From: Pseudarthrobacter cellobiosi
GTDB lineage: Bacteria; Actinomycetota; Actinomycetes; Actinomycetales; Micrococcaceae
Length of the DNA: 39,992 bases
Assembly: GCF_023913755.1 (NCBI RefSeq)
Contig: NZ_JAMXBJ010000023.1
Coordinates: 1-39,992 of the forward strand
Reading direction: 5' to 3'
Shown here: one piece after another, positions 32,371 through 39,992 of the stretch
Layout of the letters: each line of letters begins with the position of its first letter
Position numbering within the stretch: position 1 is the stretch's first letter
Program-made: the position numbers and the translations under genes
The notes under the pieces: generated by a model
Databases searched by the model: none
The model's input: the letters and a program-made list of their open reading frames with translations, nothing else
What the model was told of the DNA's origin: nothing

Positions 32371-33098
32371 TGGCTCCCGACGGACCCAGGACGGTCATGG
32401 TGGCCGGCTCCACCAGCGAGGCCGGGACCGCCGTCGTATCGGCCCTCAGCGGCGCCGGATTCCGCGTCGCCGCCGTGGACCTGGACACTGAACGCGTGCA
32501 AAACCTCGCACAGTCCTGGCCCAACGTCACCGGCTACACCTGCAACCTCGCAGAACCCGCGGCCGTCGGGGAACTGGCGTCCTCGGTCCGCCGGGACCTT
32601 GGACCCCTCGATGGCCTGATCCACCTGGTGGGCGGCTGGCGCGGCGGCGACGGCATACCGGGGCAGGAGGACTCCGACTGGGACTTTCTGCACACCAGCG
32701 TCCTGACGACACTGCGAAACACCAGCCGCGCCTTCTACGACGACCTTGAAAAGTCCCCGGCGGGACGACTGGCCATCGTGTCTGCCCAGGCAGCTGCCAA
32801 TCCCTCAGCAGGTGGTGCCGCCTACGCAGCGATCAAGGCCGCTTCCGAGGCCTGGACTCTGGCGGTGGCCGACGGCTTCCGCAGCTCACAATCCGGCAGC
32901 ACGGACCACCGGCAGCCGCAGCGGTCAGCTGCCGTCGTGTTCGTGGTCAAGGCCCTCGTCGACGACAAGATGAAGGCCTCCCAGCCCGACCGCAAATTCC
33001 CGGGATTCACCCATGTGAAGGATCTCGGAGCCGCTTCGGCCGCCCTGTTCAGCAGGTCCGCTGCCGAACTCAACGGATTCCGCCTACCCCTGGTCTGA
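32367..33098 (+). CDS. Short-chain dehydrogenase/reductase (SDR)
   Basis: A 243-residue SDR. The cofactor loop is altered (VMVAGSTSEAGTAVV instead of TGxxxGIG), the NNAG-equivalent is LIHLVGGWRGG, and the active site has S in LAIVSAQAAAN and Y-x-x-x-K in AAYAAIKAASEAW. It should oxidise or reduce an alcohol/ketone with NAD(P); the odd glycine loop leaves cofactor preference open. It overlaps the DUF6421 gene by four bases, so the two are translationally coupled and may act on one substrate. Confidence 0.84.
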   Translation: MMAPDGPRTVMVAGSTSEAGTAVVSALSGAGFRVAAVDLDTERVQNLAQSWPNVTGYTCNLAEPAAVGELASSVRRDLGPLDGLIHLVGGWRGGDGIPGQEDSDWDFLHTSVLTTLRNTSRAFYDDLEKSPAGRLAIVSAQAAANPSAGGAAYAAIKAASEAWTLAVADGFRSSQSGSTDHRQPQRSAAVVFVVKALVDDKMKASQPDRKFPGFTHVKDLGAASAALFSRSAAELNGFRLPLV

Positions 33099-33143
33099 TC
33101 TTTCACCTATCCCGACCCGGAAGCAGGTAGGGAGATCGACCAA

Positions 33144-33203
33144 GCGCCAGTACAGGCGCGCCCGCACGCCGACCTGCATGCAGGCAGTCAGTCAGTCAGT
33201 CAG
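33144..33203 (+). repeat. Leader with two palindromes and a CAGT microsatellite
   Basis: Near-palindromic GCGCCAGTACAGGCGC (33144-33159), perfect CCTGCATGCAGG (33173-33184), then the tetranucleotide CAGT repeated almost five times (33185-33203). All lie 45-100 bases before the amino-acid transporter operon. The palindromes are candidate operator half-sites; the microsatellite is prone to slippage. Confidence 0.55.
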
Positions 33204-33246
33204 AAAACAATCCCATTCATGGGCCACACCAACCAAGAGGTAAACA

Positions 33247-34176
33247 ATGTCGTTTTCTCCGTCCAAGAGGACAAAGGCACTGGCGAGTCTCGCCATCGGC
33301 CTTCTTTCTCTGACCGGTTGCACCAATGCATCACAGACCTCGGGGGGAGCTGCCCCGGGTTCCACTGGCTTTGATCCCGCCTCTGTGGCCAGGGACGATG
33401 CCCTCGCCGCGAGCGTCCCTGAGGCCATCAGGAGCAAGGGCACCCTCACGGTGGGTGCCGACACAACGTACGCACCTGCCGAATCCCTGGGCGGCGCCGA
33501 TGGCCAGACCCCGGTGGGCTACAACGTGGATTTCGCCAAGGCCATCGGGGCGACCCTCGGCCTGAAGGTCAGGGTCCAAACGTCGGAATTCACGGGAATC
33601 CTGCCCGCTCTCGGTGCCAAGTACGATCTGGGAATCTCCTCCTTCACCATCAACGCGGAGCGTCTGAAGGCCGTCAACATGGTCAGCTACTTCAATGCCG
33701 GCACGTTGTGGGCCGTCCAGAAGGGCAACCCGAAGAATTTCAGCGTCGATGACATCTGCGGCAAAACCGTGGGGGTGCAGACCGGCACCACCCAAGAGGA
33801 CCCCGACGTCTCCGGCCGGTCCAAGGCATGCGCGGATGCCGGAAAACCGGGCGTCAACGTCGTCACTTTGAAAACGCAGACAGATGTGACCACCCGTCTG
33901 GTGAACGGCAGCATCGACGCAATGGCCGCCGATTCCCCCATCATCGGCTATGCCCTCTCGCAGACCGGCGGCAAGCTGGAGGCCCTGGGCGATGTTTACG
34001 CTGCGGCACCGCAAGGAATCGCGGTCGCCAAGAGCGACACCGCACTGTCCGAGCTCATGAAAAACGTCATGAACAAACTCATCAGCGACGGGACCTATGG
34101 GAAAATCCTGGACACCTGGAGCAACACCAAGGGCGCCGTCACGAAGTCTGAAGTGAACCCGGCGGTAGGCAATTGA
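33247..34176 (+). CDS. Amino-acid ABC transporter substrate-binding lipoprotein
   Basis: A 309-residue family-3 solute-binding protein, ATG at 33247 with AGAGG upstream. Lipobox LLSLTGC at about 20-26, so it is anchored by a diacylglyceryl cysteine. The domain reads TLTVGADTTYAPAESLGGADGQTPVGYNVDFAKAIGATLGL, later GKTVGVQTGTTQEDP and ISDGTYGKILDTW, typical of polar amino-acid (Glu/Gln/His/Arg-type) binders. It is the first gene of a complete importer with permease and ATPase; the exact amino acid cannot be read. Confidence 0.92.
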   Translation: MSFSPSKRTKALASLAIGLLSLTGCTNASQTSGGAAPGSTGFDPASVARDDALAASVPEAIRSKGTLTVGADTTYAPAESLGGADGQTPVGYNVDFAKAIGATLGLKVRVQTSEFTGILPALGAKYDLGISSFTINAERLKAVNMVSYFNAGTLWAVQKGNPKNFSVDDICGKTVGVQTGTTQEDPDVSGRSKACADAGKPGVNVVTLKTQTDVTTRLVNGSIDAMAADSPIIGYALSQTGGKLEALGDVYAAAPQGIAVAKSDTALSELMKNVMNKLISDGTYGKILDTWSNTKGAVTKSEVNPAVGN

Positions 34177-35143
34177 GCACCCTCGCACCCACTGATATCA
34201 CCGACCGCAGGACCGGTGCCGCGCACCGGAAACCGGAGCTGATTGACGCCGTTCCGGTCCGCCATCCCGGCCGCTGGGCCGGCGCCGTCCTCATCCTGCT
34301 GTTCGCCGCGCTGCTGGGCCAGAGCCTGGTCACCAATACCAATTTCCGCTGGGACATCGTCGGCACCTATTTCATGGACGTGCTCGTCATCCAGGGCATC
34401 GGCTGGACGCTGCTGCTGACAGTCCTCTCGATGGTGATCGCCATCGTGCTGGCCATTCTCCTGGCCTTCATGCGCCAGTCGGACAATCCCCTGTTCCGCG
34501 GCGTGAGCTGGACCTGGGTCTGGTTCTTCCGCGGCACACCGGTCTACACCCAGCTGGTGTTCTGGGGCCTCATTTCTGTTCTTTATCCCAAGATCGCCCT
34601 GGGGATTCCGTTCGGACCGGAACTGTTCAGCTTCAGCACCCAGGACGTGATCACCGCCTTCATGGCAGCGATCCTGGGACTGGGGCTGAACGAGTCAGCC
34701 TATCTGGCCGAGATTTTCCGCGCCGGCCTGAAGTCCGTCGACTCCGGCCAGATGGAAGCCGCCGAGGCCCTGGGGATGCGCAAGTCCAAAATCATGTGGC
34801 GGATCATTCTGCCGCAGGCCATGCGCGTCATCGTGCCACCCACCGGCAATGAGACCATCGGGATGCTCAAGACCACCTCGCTGGTGCTCGCGGTGCCGTT
34901 CACCCTGGACCTGACATTCGCAACCAACGGCATCGCCAACCGCAGCTACCTGCCCATTCCGTTGCTGATCGTGGCCGCCCTCTGGTACCTGGTGATCACC
35001 AGCATCCTGATGGTGGGCCAGTACTACGTTGAGCGCCACTTCGGAAAGGGCGTGGACAACATCGTCCCTGCCCAGGTCAAGCCGACCCCGGCGGCCGCCG
35101 CAGCCAAAGCAGCCAAAGCACCCAAACAAGAGGATGAGCTACC

Positions 35144-35147
<4 letters not shown>
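34173..35147 (+). CDS. Amino-acid ABC transporter permease
   Basis: A 324-residue inner-membrane permease of the HisMQ type. TTG start overlaps the lipoprotein stop by four bases. About five to six helices follow a basic N-terminus; the EAA coupling loop is seen in [33 protein letters not shown] followed by [17 protein letters not shown] long Ala/Lys/Pro-rich tail (about 300-324) is unusual. One permease gene suggests a homodimeric channel. Confidence 0.92.
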
Positions 35148-35932
<785 letters not shown>

Positions 35933-35947
35933 CTGCTCAACCCAGGC

Positions 35948-35986
35948 GGTCCGGGCGTGATGTGCGAAGCGGATCATGCCCGGACC
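35948..35986 (+). terminator. Hairpin after the ABC transporter operon
   Basis: GGTCCGGGCGTGAT (35948-35961) pairs with ATCATGCCCGGACC (35973-35986), 13 of 14, followed by GGCATTTGTG. It is a probable terminator of the three-gene operon. Confidence 0.55.
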
Positions 35987-36135
35987 GGCATTTGTGTCTA
36001 CGGCCGGATCACTCGAGCCATGCCTCGGCGACGCGTAGCGCGAATCGGAGTAGCCGCAGGTCAAAGACTCCGGCGCGGTGGCGCTCTGGCTATGATCGAG
36101 GTATTGGGTTCTGAGCTGAGGGGGAACACTGGCTG

Positions 36136-36804
36136 ATGAGTGCCGTTACTGTCGCGCGCAACGTCCGAGCAGCTATCTGGACCATTCTGGCGGTCCTTGT
36201 GGCTGGGGGCGTGATCTGGTTCGCCGTGTTTACCGCAAACAAACCTGCCACGCCCGTGCCCCCGGCGTCCGCAGATTCCCAGGTGGTGAGGGAAGACAGC
36301 CACCGGCTCACCAGCCCACCGGCCGAGAAAGCCCAGCTGGTTGAGTTTCTGGACTTCGAGTGCGAGGCCTGCCGCGCCGCCGAGCCTTTGGTGACGGAGC
36401 TGAAGGAGGACTACGGGGACCGGATCACCTTCGTCCAGCGCCACTTCCCCCTGCCCGGACACCTGAACTCCGGCACCGCAGCCCTCGCTGTCGAAGCCGC
36501 CGCGCGCCAGGGCCACTACGAACCGATGGTCACGAAGCTGTTCGCGACCCAGCCCGAATGGGGCGAAAAGCAGGACTCCCAGGCCGCCCTCTTCAGGACC
36601 TACGCGGAAGGCCTCGGCCTCGACATGGCCCGGTTCGATCAGGATGTTGTTGCCGAGGACACCAAGGAACGGATCCGCCGGGACATCGCGGACGGGAAAG
36701 CCCTGGGTGTTACCGGGACGCCGACGTTCTTCCTGAACGGCGAAAAACTCGTCCTCAACACCGAAGCCCAGTTCCGGCAGTTGCTCGACGACGCCGTCCG
36801 GTAG
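36136..36804 (+). CDS. DsbA-like thiol-disulfide oxidoreductase
   Basis: A 222-residue membrane-anchored protein: one helix at about 12-33, then a Pro-rich linker and a thioredoxin-fold domain with helical insertion. The active site is FECEACRAAEP with C76 and C79 (CEAC), and the cis-proline loop is VTGTPTFFLNGEKL. ATG 36136 has GAGGGGGA upstream. It should oxidise or isomerise disulfides of exported proteins, or feed electrons to envelope repair; a VKOR-type partner is not in the window. Confidence 0.9.
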   Translation: MSAVTVARNVRAAIWTILAVLVAGGVIWFAVFTANKPATPVPPASADSQVVREDSHRLTSPPAEKAQLVEFLDFECEACRAAEPLVTELKEDYGDRITFVQRHFPLPGHLNSGTAALAVEAAARQGHYEPMVTKLFATQPEWGEKQDSQAALFRTYAEGLGLDMARFDQDVVAEDTKERIRRDIADGKALGVTGTPTFFLNGEKLVLNTEAQFRQLLDDAVR

Positions 36805-36839
36805 CGGCTGCGCCTTGCCACAGCGGGGCGGCACCGAAT

Positions 36840-37498
36840 TTACGCCCGCAGCTCCCGACTAATCCGTTCCATGCGTGCCCGCACCAACTGGAAACGCGCG
36901 TCCTCTGCTGTCGGCTTGTCGCCGAGCAGCCGTAGGAACAGCGTGGAGGCGGTGCTGGGACGGGAATGCCCGACGGCGGCGCGCGGACTCAGTGCCGCCG
37001 TCGGGCCCGCGGTCCGCAACAGTTCCTCGGCGAGCCGCACGCCGCAGCGCACCATCCGCAGGCTGTCCGGCGTCACGGTGTCGATCGGCCCCGAAACATC
37101 CAGCATGCCCAGTCGTGGTGTGTCCGCACTAGCTGCTCGGCCGAAAACAGCTGGGCCGGGCCCCCGGTAATGAGCGCCTCGCTGATGGCGTTGGTGCCGA
37201 TGCCGGACTCGGACCAGTCGGCACCTTCCACAAACTCCAGCAAGTCCGCCTGCCGCAACGCTGACCCGCTGCCGACCCGCCACAGCACCTCCCCCTTATG
37301 GTCGGTGACGATCAGCAGGTGACGGCCGGCTGCGGACTCATCGGCGAGCAGCTGGGACAACGCCGGAACCACGGACGCCAAACGGTGGTCGGCGCCCAAA
37401 GAACGGGCTTCGGACACATCATGCAGATGCGCGGGACTGTGCTGCTCGGGATTGATGCCCAGAGCCAGGGAACGGCGCGGTGTTTGAGCTTCAGGCAT
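36840..37498 (-). pseudogene. Broken GAF-domain transcriptional regulator
   Basis: The N-terminal frame (37498 down to 37073) holds a GAF domain: RRSLALGINPEQHSPAHL, LLIVTDHKGEVLWRVGSG, ADWSESGIGTNAISEALI, QLFSAEQLVRTHH. In intact members this continues to a WTC...GRLLGMLDVSG segment. Here about 14-16 codons are missing near 37118-37122 and the frame shifts; the continuation GMLDVSGPIDTVTPDSLRMVRCGVRLAEEL is in another frame down to 36840. The C-terminus also stops early, at a point where a DNA-binding domain is expected. It is a double-damaged relic of the GAF/HTH regulators that often control aldehyde dehydrogenase genes. Confidence 0.8.
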
Positions 37499-37614
37499 CG
37501 CACCACACCCGCTGAAAACCACGCACATCAGGCGACGGCTGCGCCGACATGGCGCAGCCGTCTCTGAGGCATCGAGATCAGGAGGATTCATCACGTGATA
37601 GGCCGCGGACGGCT

Positions 37615-38700
37615 CTACCCTCGAAGGTGTTGGCGCAGTCCGGGGATGGCAAAGTCGACCTTCCCGTAGCCGGCAGACTCGATCAGCCCGGCTGCGATGA
37701 GCCTGTTCCGGTACTTGGAGACCAGATTGGGTTTGGAATTGATGATGTTCCCGATCTGGGCGGCTGACGAAGGGCCATCCTGCTGGGCCATCGCATCGAG
37801 GAACTCTCGGTCCTTGTCGGAGATGTCCGAAAGCGCCGACTCGACAACAACCAGGGTGTTTCGTCGAAGCGCGGCTGCGATGGCAGCGCGGACCGCGCTC
37901 TCATCCAACGTCCAGCCCGACTTACCAGCCTCCATCCAGAGGTAATAGCCGACGAGCTGAATAAGGAACGGGTAGCCCTCTGTGGCCGCCGCCGCCTCGC
38001 TGATCAGCTCCGGGGAGACGCTGATGCCTCCTTCGCTGAAAAGTTCCTGGTAGGAGGCGGTGACTTCGGCGATGGCCGCTTCGTGCAGGTTGATCCTGTC
38101 GGCCCGCCGCAAGAACGTGGCCACGCCTTCGTTGAGCAGATCGGACACGGCGGACGGGAGGCCAGCGAAGATCAGGCCGATCGGCAGGCCGTCGCGGATG
38201 AAGTGTTGAACGTCGGCAGCCAACTGCGAGATTTCTGTCCGGTCGACGGCGTGGATTTCGTCAATAGTGATGACCAGGCCCGTTCGTTTCGCGTCTAACA
38301 GTCGCAGGAGCTCCTCCCCGGTCCTGCGCCAATCCGGAACGCGTTCCTGAGGGAGTTGCGTGGTCAACCCGAACCCTGCGGCGGAGAAAGCCGTGATCTT
38401 CCGCGTTGGCGGACCGTCTCCGAACTCGTCGGCAAGGCGGAGCATGTCGTCGCCGATCTTTGCCAGGAATCCAGGATTGGCCGTCCGGGAGATCACGGCC
38501 CAACCGTGATCTCTGGCGATCGCCTCCGCAGCGCCGAGCATTACGGTCTTGCCGATGCCCCTGGATCCCGTAATGATCGTGAGCAGCCCCGGAGCCCCCG
38601 ATCCCTGTTGCAGGCCGTATTCGAACTCGTCCAGGAGCCCGGATCGGCCGATTAGGTCCGGAGGCGTGGCTCCGGCGGTGGGCTTGAAAGGATTCTGCAC
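37615..38700 (-). CDS. AAA+ ATPase with C-terminal winged helix
   Basis: A 361-residue protein, GTG start with GGAGG six bases upstream. Walker A TIITGSRGIGKTVML (about 41-55), Walker B GLVITIDEIHAVD, sensor-like GLIFAGLPSAV, lid EGYPFLIQLVGYYLW, and a C-terminal winged helix (KDREFLDAMAQQDGPSSAAQIGNIINSKPNLVSKYRNRLIAAGLI). The architecture resembles ORC/Cdc6-like and STAND-type ATPases (ATPase domain plus DNA-binding wing). Its role is not known. Four copies of GGTGAAA[CG] lie immediately upstream and could be bound by it. It is divergent from a truncated Abi/HEPN fragment. Confidence 0.83.
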   Translation of the reverse strand: MQNPFKPTAGATPPDLIGRSGLLDEFEYGLQQGSGAPGLLTIITGSRGIGKTVMLGAAEAIARDHGWAVISRTANPGFLAKIGDDMLRLADEFGDGPPTRKITAFSAAGFGLTTQLPQERVPDWRRTGEELLRLLDAKRTGLVITIDEIHAVDRTEISQLAADVQHFIRDGLPIGLIFAGLPSAVSDLLNEGVATFLRRADRINLHEAAIAEVTASYQELFSEGGISVSPELISEAAAATEGYPFLIQLVGYYLWMEAGKSGWTLDESAVRAAIAAALRRNTLVVVESALSDISDKDREFLDAMAQQDGPSSAAQIGNIINSKPNLVSKYRNRLIAAGLIESAGYGKVDFAIPGLRQHLRG

Positions 38701-38712
38701 AGACGGCCTCCG

Positions 38713-38748
38713 GGTGAAACCTGGTGAAAGTGGTGAAACTGGTGAAAC
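38713..38748. repeat. Four iterated GGTGAAA[CG] units
   Basis: Eight-base units begin at 38713, 38723, 38732 and 38741 (spacing 10, 9, 9). They end 13 bases before the ATPase start and cover its ribosome-binding region. Direct, phased repeats at a promoter suggest cooperative protein binding; they are not CRISPR-like, as units abut with no spacers. Confidence 0.75.
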
Positions 38749-38817
38749 TTTGGCCAGCTTAGCAGTCCAGGCTACTCGGCTGCTGAGCCGACGTTAGGGG
38801 CTGGTGACGATGACGAG

Positions 38818-39210
38818 TTGCCGGTGGCCCGCATGTTCGGGTTCGTCCATCCTCGACCCTTTGGTGCGGTACTTCGCATGATGGTCGATTTTCGAAACGC
38901 GTGCGCGCACGGCTCTCGTCTCTTCAACCGAGCTTTCAAACGAGCGCTCTCGCTCAAGGCACACAAGACAGATGGTGACTTGCTTGCACACCTGCTCGAG
39001 CCAGGCTTCACAGCCACGCCCAAACCGCATCAAAGGCTCTATATCTATGCGGCCACCCTGGCGTTCATGCTCCGGTCACACACGAGCGGCTCTGGCTGGC
39101 ATTTGACCTTCAAGACTCAGGTCAGAAAGCTCGACATCGAGCTTCGAACGCCAGACGGGTCAACTCATCTCCCCGAACGTGAGCATGGGATTTCCCGCCC
39201 ACTGGGCTGA
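38818..39210 (+). pseudogene. Truncated Abi-family (HEPN) abortive-infection protein
   Basis: An open frame of about 130 codons that begins inside a domain. VHPRPFGAVLRMMVDFRNACAHGSRLFNRAF is the HEPN core of Abi_2/AbiF-type proteins: R at 38893 and H at 38908 form the RNxxxAH ribonuclease-like motif. Full members are about 250-330 residues; here the N-terminal half is absent, with no upstream coding in the same frame beyond 38746. The TTG at 38818 lacks a ribosome-binding site. It is most likely a remnant of a phage-defence gene, although a short translated HEPN fragment cannot be excluded. Confidence 0.72.
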
Positions 39211-39300
39211 GCTGGACATCTGGAAACCAACGTCCTGACTTTGACCGGCCCCGAACCGGCGCAAGCGACCTGCGGCAAACGTCCAGCCTGAACGATTTCT

Positions 39301-39362
39301 CATCGATTGCTCCGTAACGGCCCTTATGGCTCCTCAAAAGGGCCGTTACGGAGCAATCGATG
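39301..39362. repeat. Inverted repeat (GATTGCTCCGTAACGG family), perfect copy
   Basis: Perfect 25-bp arms (39301-39325 and 39338-39362) around a 12-base loop; core ATCGATTGCTCCGTAACGG. It follows the Abi remnant and precedes the riboswitch, and is nearly identical to the copy at 21096-21155. Confidence 0.85.
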
Positions 39363-39461
39363 GTCATGTGGCGCCGGAGCCGGCGGAAATCTTGCAAGCA
39401 ATCCAGAATCCGGCTAATCTGTGAGACGTGTCACGGACAAAGTGGCACAAGCTTTTGATCT

Positions 39462-39654
39462 GCGGCGGGAGAGTCCTGCCGGTACGTTCAGCAGGCGCCG
39501 TAGGAGCAAATCCTCTCCGGGAATCTCTCAGGCCCACGTACCGCCGCGGTTAGGCAACTCTGGAAAGCAGTCCGGCAACGGGCTCACCGACGGTGCAAGC
39601 GTCACCCTGCGAAAGCGGGTGGGCGCGGAAACTCTCAGGTCCCATACAGAGCGG
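39462..39654 (+). promoter_or_regulatory. Tandem glycine riboswitch (gcvT motif)
   Basis: Two aptamers in a row. The first runs 39462-39547: arms GCGGCGG and CCGCCGC form P1, with GAGAGTCCTGCCGG and CTCTCCGGGAATCTCTCAGG in the conserved core. The second runs about 39559-39654: P1 arms CTCTG / CAGAG, with GAAAGCAGTCCGGCAACG and GCGGAAACTCTCAGGTCCC as its core. Each pair of aptamers binds glycine. It ends 60 bases before gcvP and should switch on glycine cleavage when glycine is high. It lies in a gene-free 500-base stretch that otherwise holds only the repeat at 39301. Confidence 0.94.
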
Positions 39655-39713
39655 GGAGGAACCCGAATCAATGTGGCGTACCCAGCGCGCCACCTGAATT
39701 ATGGAGTTCCTTC

Positions 39714-39992
39714 ATGACCATCCAGTCGTCCCCTTCCACCTTTGCCGATCGGCATATTGGTGCGCGCCGCCAGGCCGATATTGACGCCATGCTCAAGGCC
39801 GTCGGCTATGACAGCGTTGACGGCCTCGTGGACGTTGCCGTCCCCGACTCCATCCGCCAGGCCAAGCCGCTGGCCCTCGAGGACGCCCTCAGTGAGGTTG
39901 AGGTTCTTGCCGAGCTGCGGAAGCTCGCGGCGAAGAACAAGACGGCTGTGCAGATGATCGGCCAGGGCTACTACGACACCGTGACGCCCGCG
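39714..39992 (+). CDS. gcvP: Glycine dehydrogenase (decarboxylating), P-protein, N-terminal part
   Basis: The first 93 codons of a gene that runs off the window. The start TIQSSPSTFADRHIGARRQAD and GQGYYDTVTP are typical of GcvP, the PLP-dependent subunit of the glycine cleavage system that decarboxylates glycine and passes aminomethyl to the H-protein. ATG 39714 has TGGAG about eight bases upstream. The tandem glycine riboswitch just before it confirms the identity. Domains beyond residue 93 cannot be seen. Confidence 0.95.
   Translation, partial: MTIQSSPSTFADRHIGARRQADIDAMLKAVGYDSVDGLVDVAVPDSIRQAKPLALEDALSEVEVLAELRKLAAKNKTAVQMIGQGYYDTVTPA

Noticed and set aside
38713..38748. CRISPR-like array
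   Set aside because: Units are 8 bases and abut with 1-2 base gaps, no spacers.
39421..39717. Open frame covering the glycine riboswitch
   Set aside because: The stretch is structured RNA with both aptamer cores; the frame is accidental.

Overview
The window looks like the chromosome of a high-GC soil actinobacterium of the Arthrobacter/Pseudarthrobacter kind (Micrococcaceae). This rests on the strong GC bias, frequent GTG/TTG starts, the phenylacetate gene set under a TetR-type PaaR, a Zur-controlled zinc-free L36 gene beside a COG0523 protein, an LAxTG-type wall anchor, and short intergenic palindromes of the kind common in that family. The genus is inferred, not proven.

Layout. (1) 0.1-14.4 kb: lower phenylacetate catabolism. 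It comprises a thiolase-hydratase-dehydrogenase operon (853-3754), paaZ (9127-11229), a hotdog thioesterase, paaR, and paaI-paaK. Four copies of one palindrome (consensus about ACCG-NN-CG-NN-CGGT) lie upstream of every one of these transcription units, so they form one PaaR regulon. The ring-epoxidase genes paaABCDE are not in the window. Between the paa units sit a GNAT acetyltransferase, a secreted SGNH hydrolase, an operon of tyrosine phosphatase, small membrane protein and LAxTG-anchored serine protease, and a VOC protein. (2) 14.6-19.8 kb: pta and ackA (acetyl-CoA/acetate interconversion), separated by a minus-strand zinc-limitation operon (Zur box, P-loop-less COG0523/MRF-like protein, cysteine-free L36) and a small acidic protein. 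(3) 19.9-28 kb: GNAT, SRPBCC, prolyl oligopeptidase, a candidate sRNA with promoter and terminator, small hypotheticals, an LCP wall-polymer ligase, a low-molecular-weight tyrosine phosphatase and a secreted CHRD-like protein. (4) 28.1-30.8 kb: metal region with wreckage of a CPH-type P1B ATPase, a CsoR-like site, and an intact MFS exporter plus ArsR/SmtB regulator under a 30-bp palindrome. (5) 31-36 kb: DUF6421-SDR pair and a complete polar amino-acid ABC importer. (6) 36.1-39.2 kb: a DsbA-like protein, a broken GAF-domain regulator, an AAA+ ATPase with four iterated 8-mers just upstream, and a truncated Abi/HEPN fragment. (7) 39.46 kb to the end: a tandem glycine riboswitch and the start of gcvP.

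A recurring layer over the whole window is a set of at least four families of long inverted repeats placed just after stop codons, mostly between convergent genes; one family even supplies the stop codon of two unrelated genes. No tRNA, rRNA, CRISPR array, insertion sequence or replication origin was recognised.
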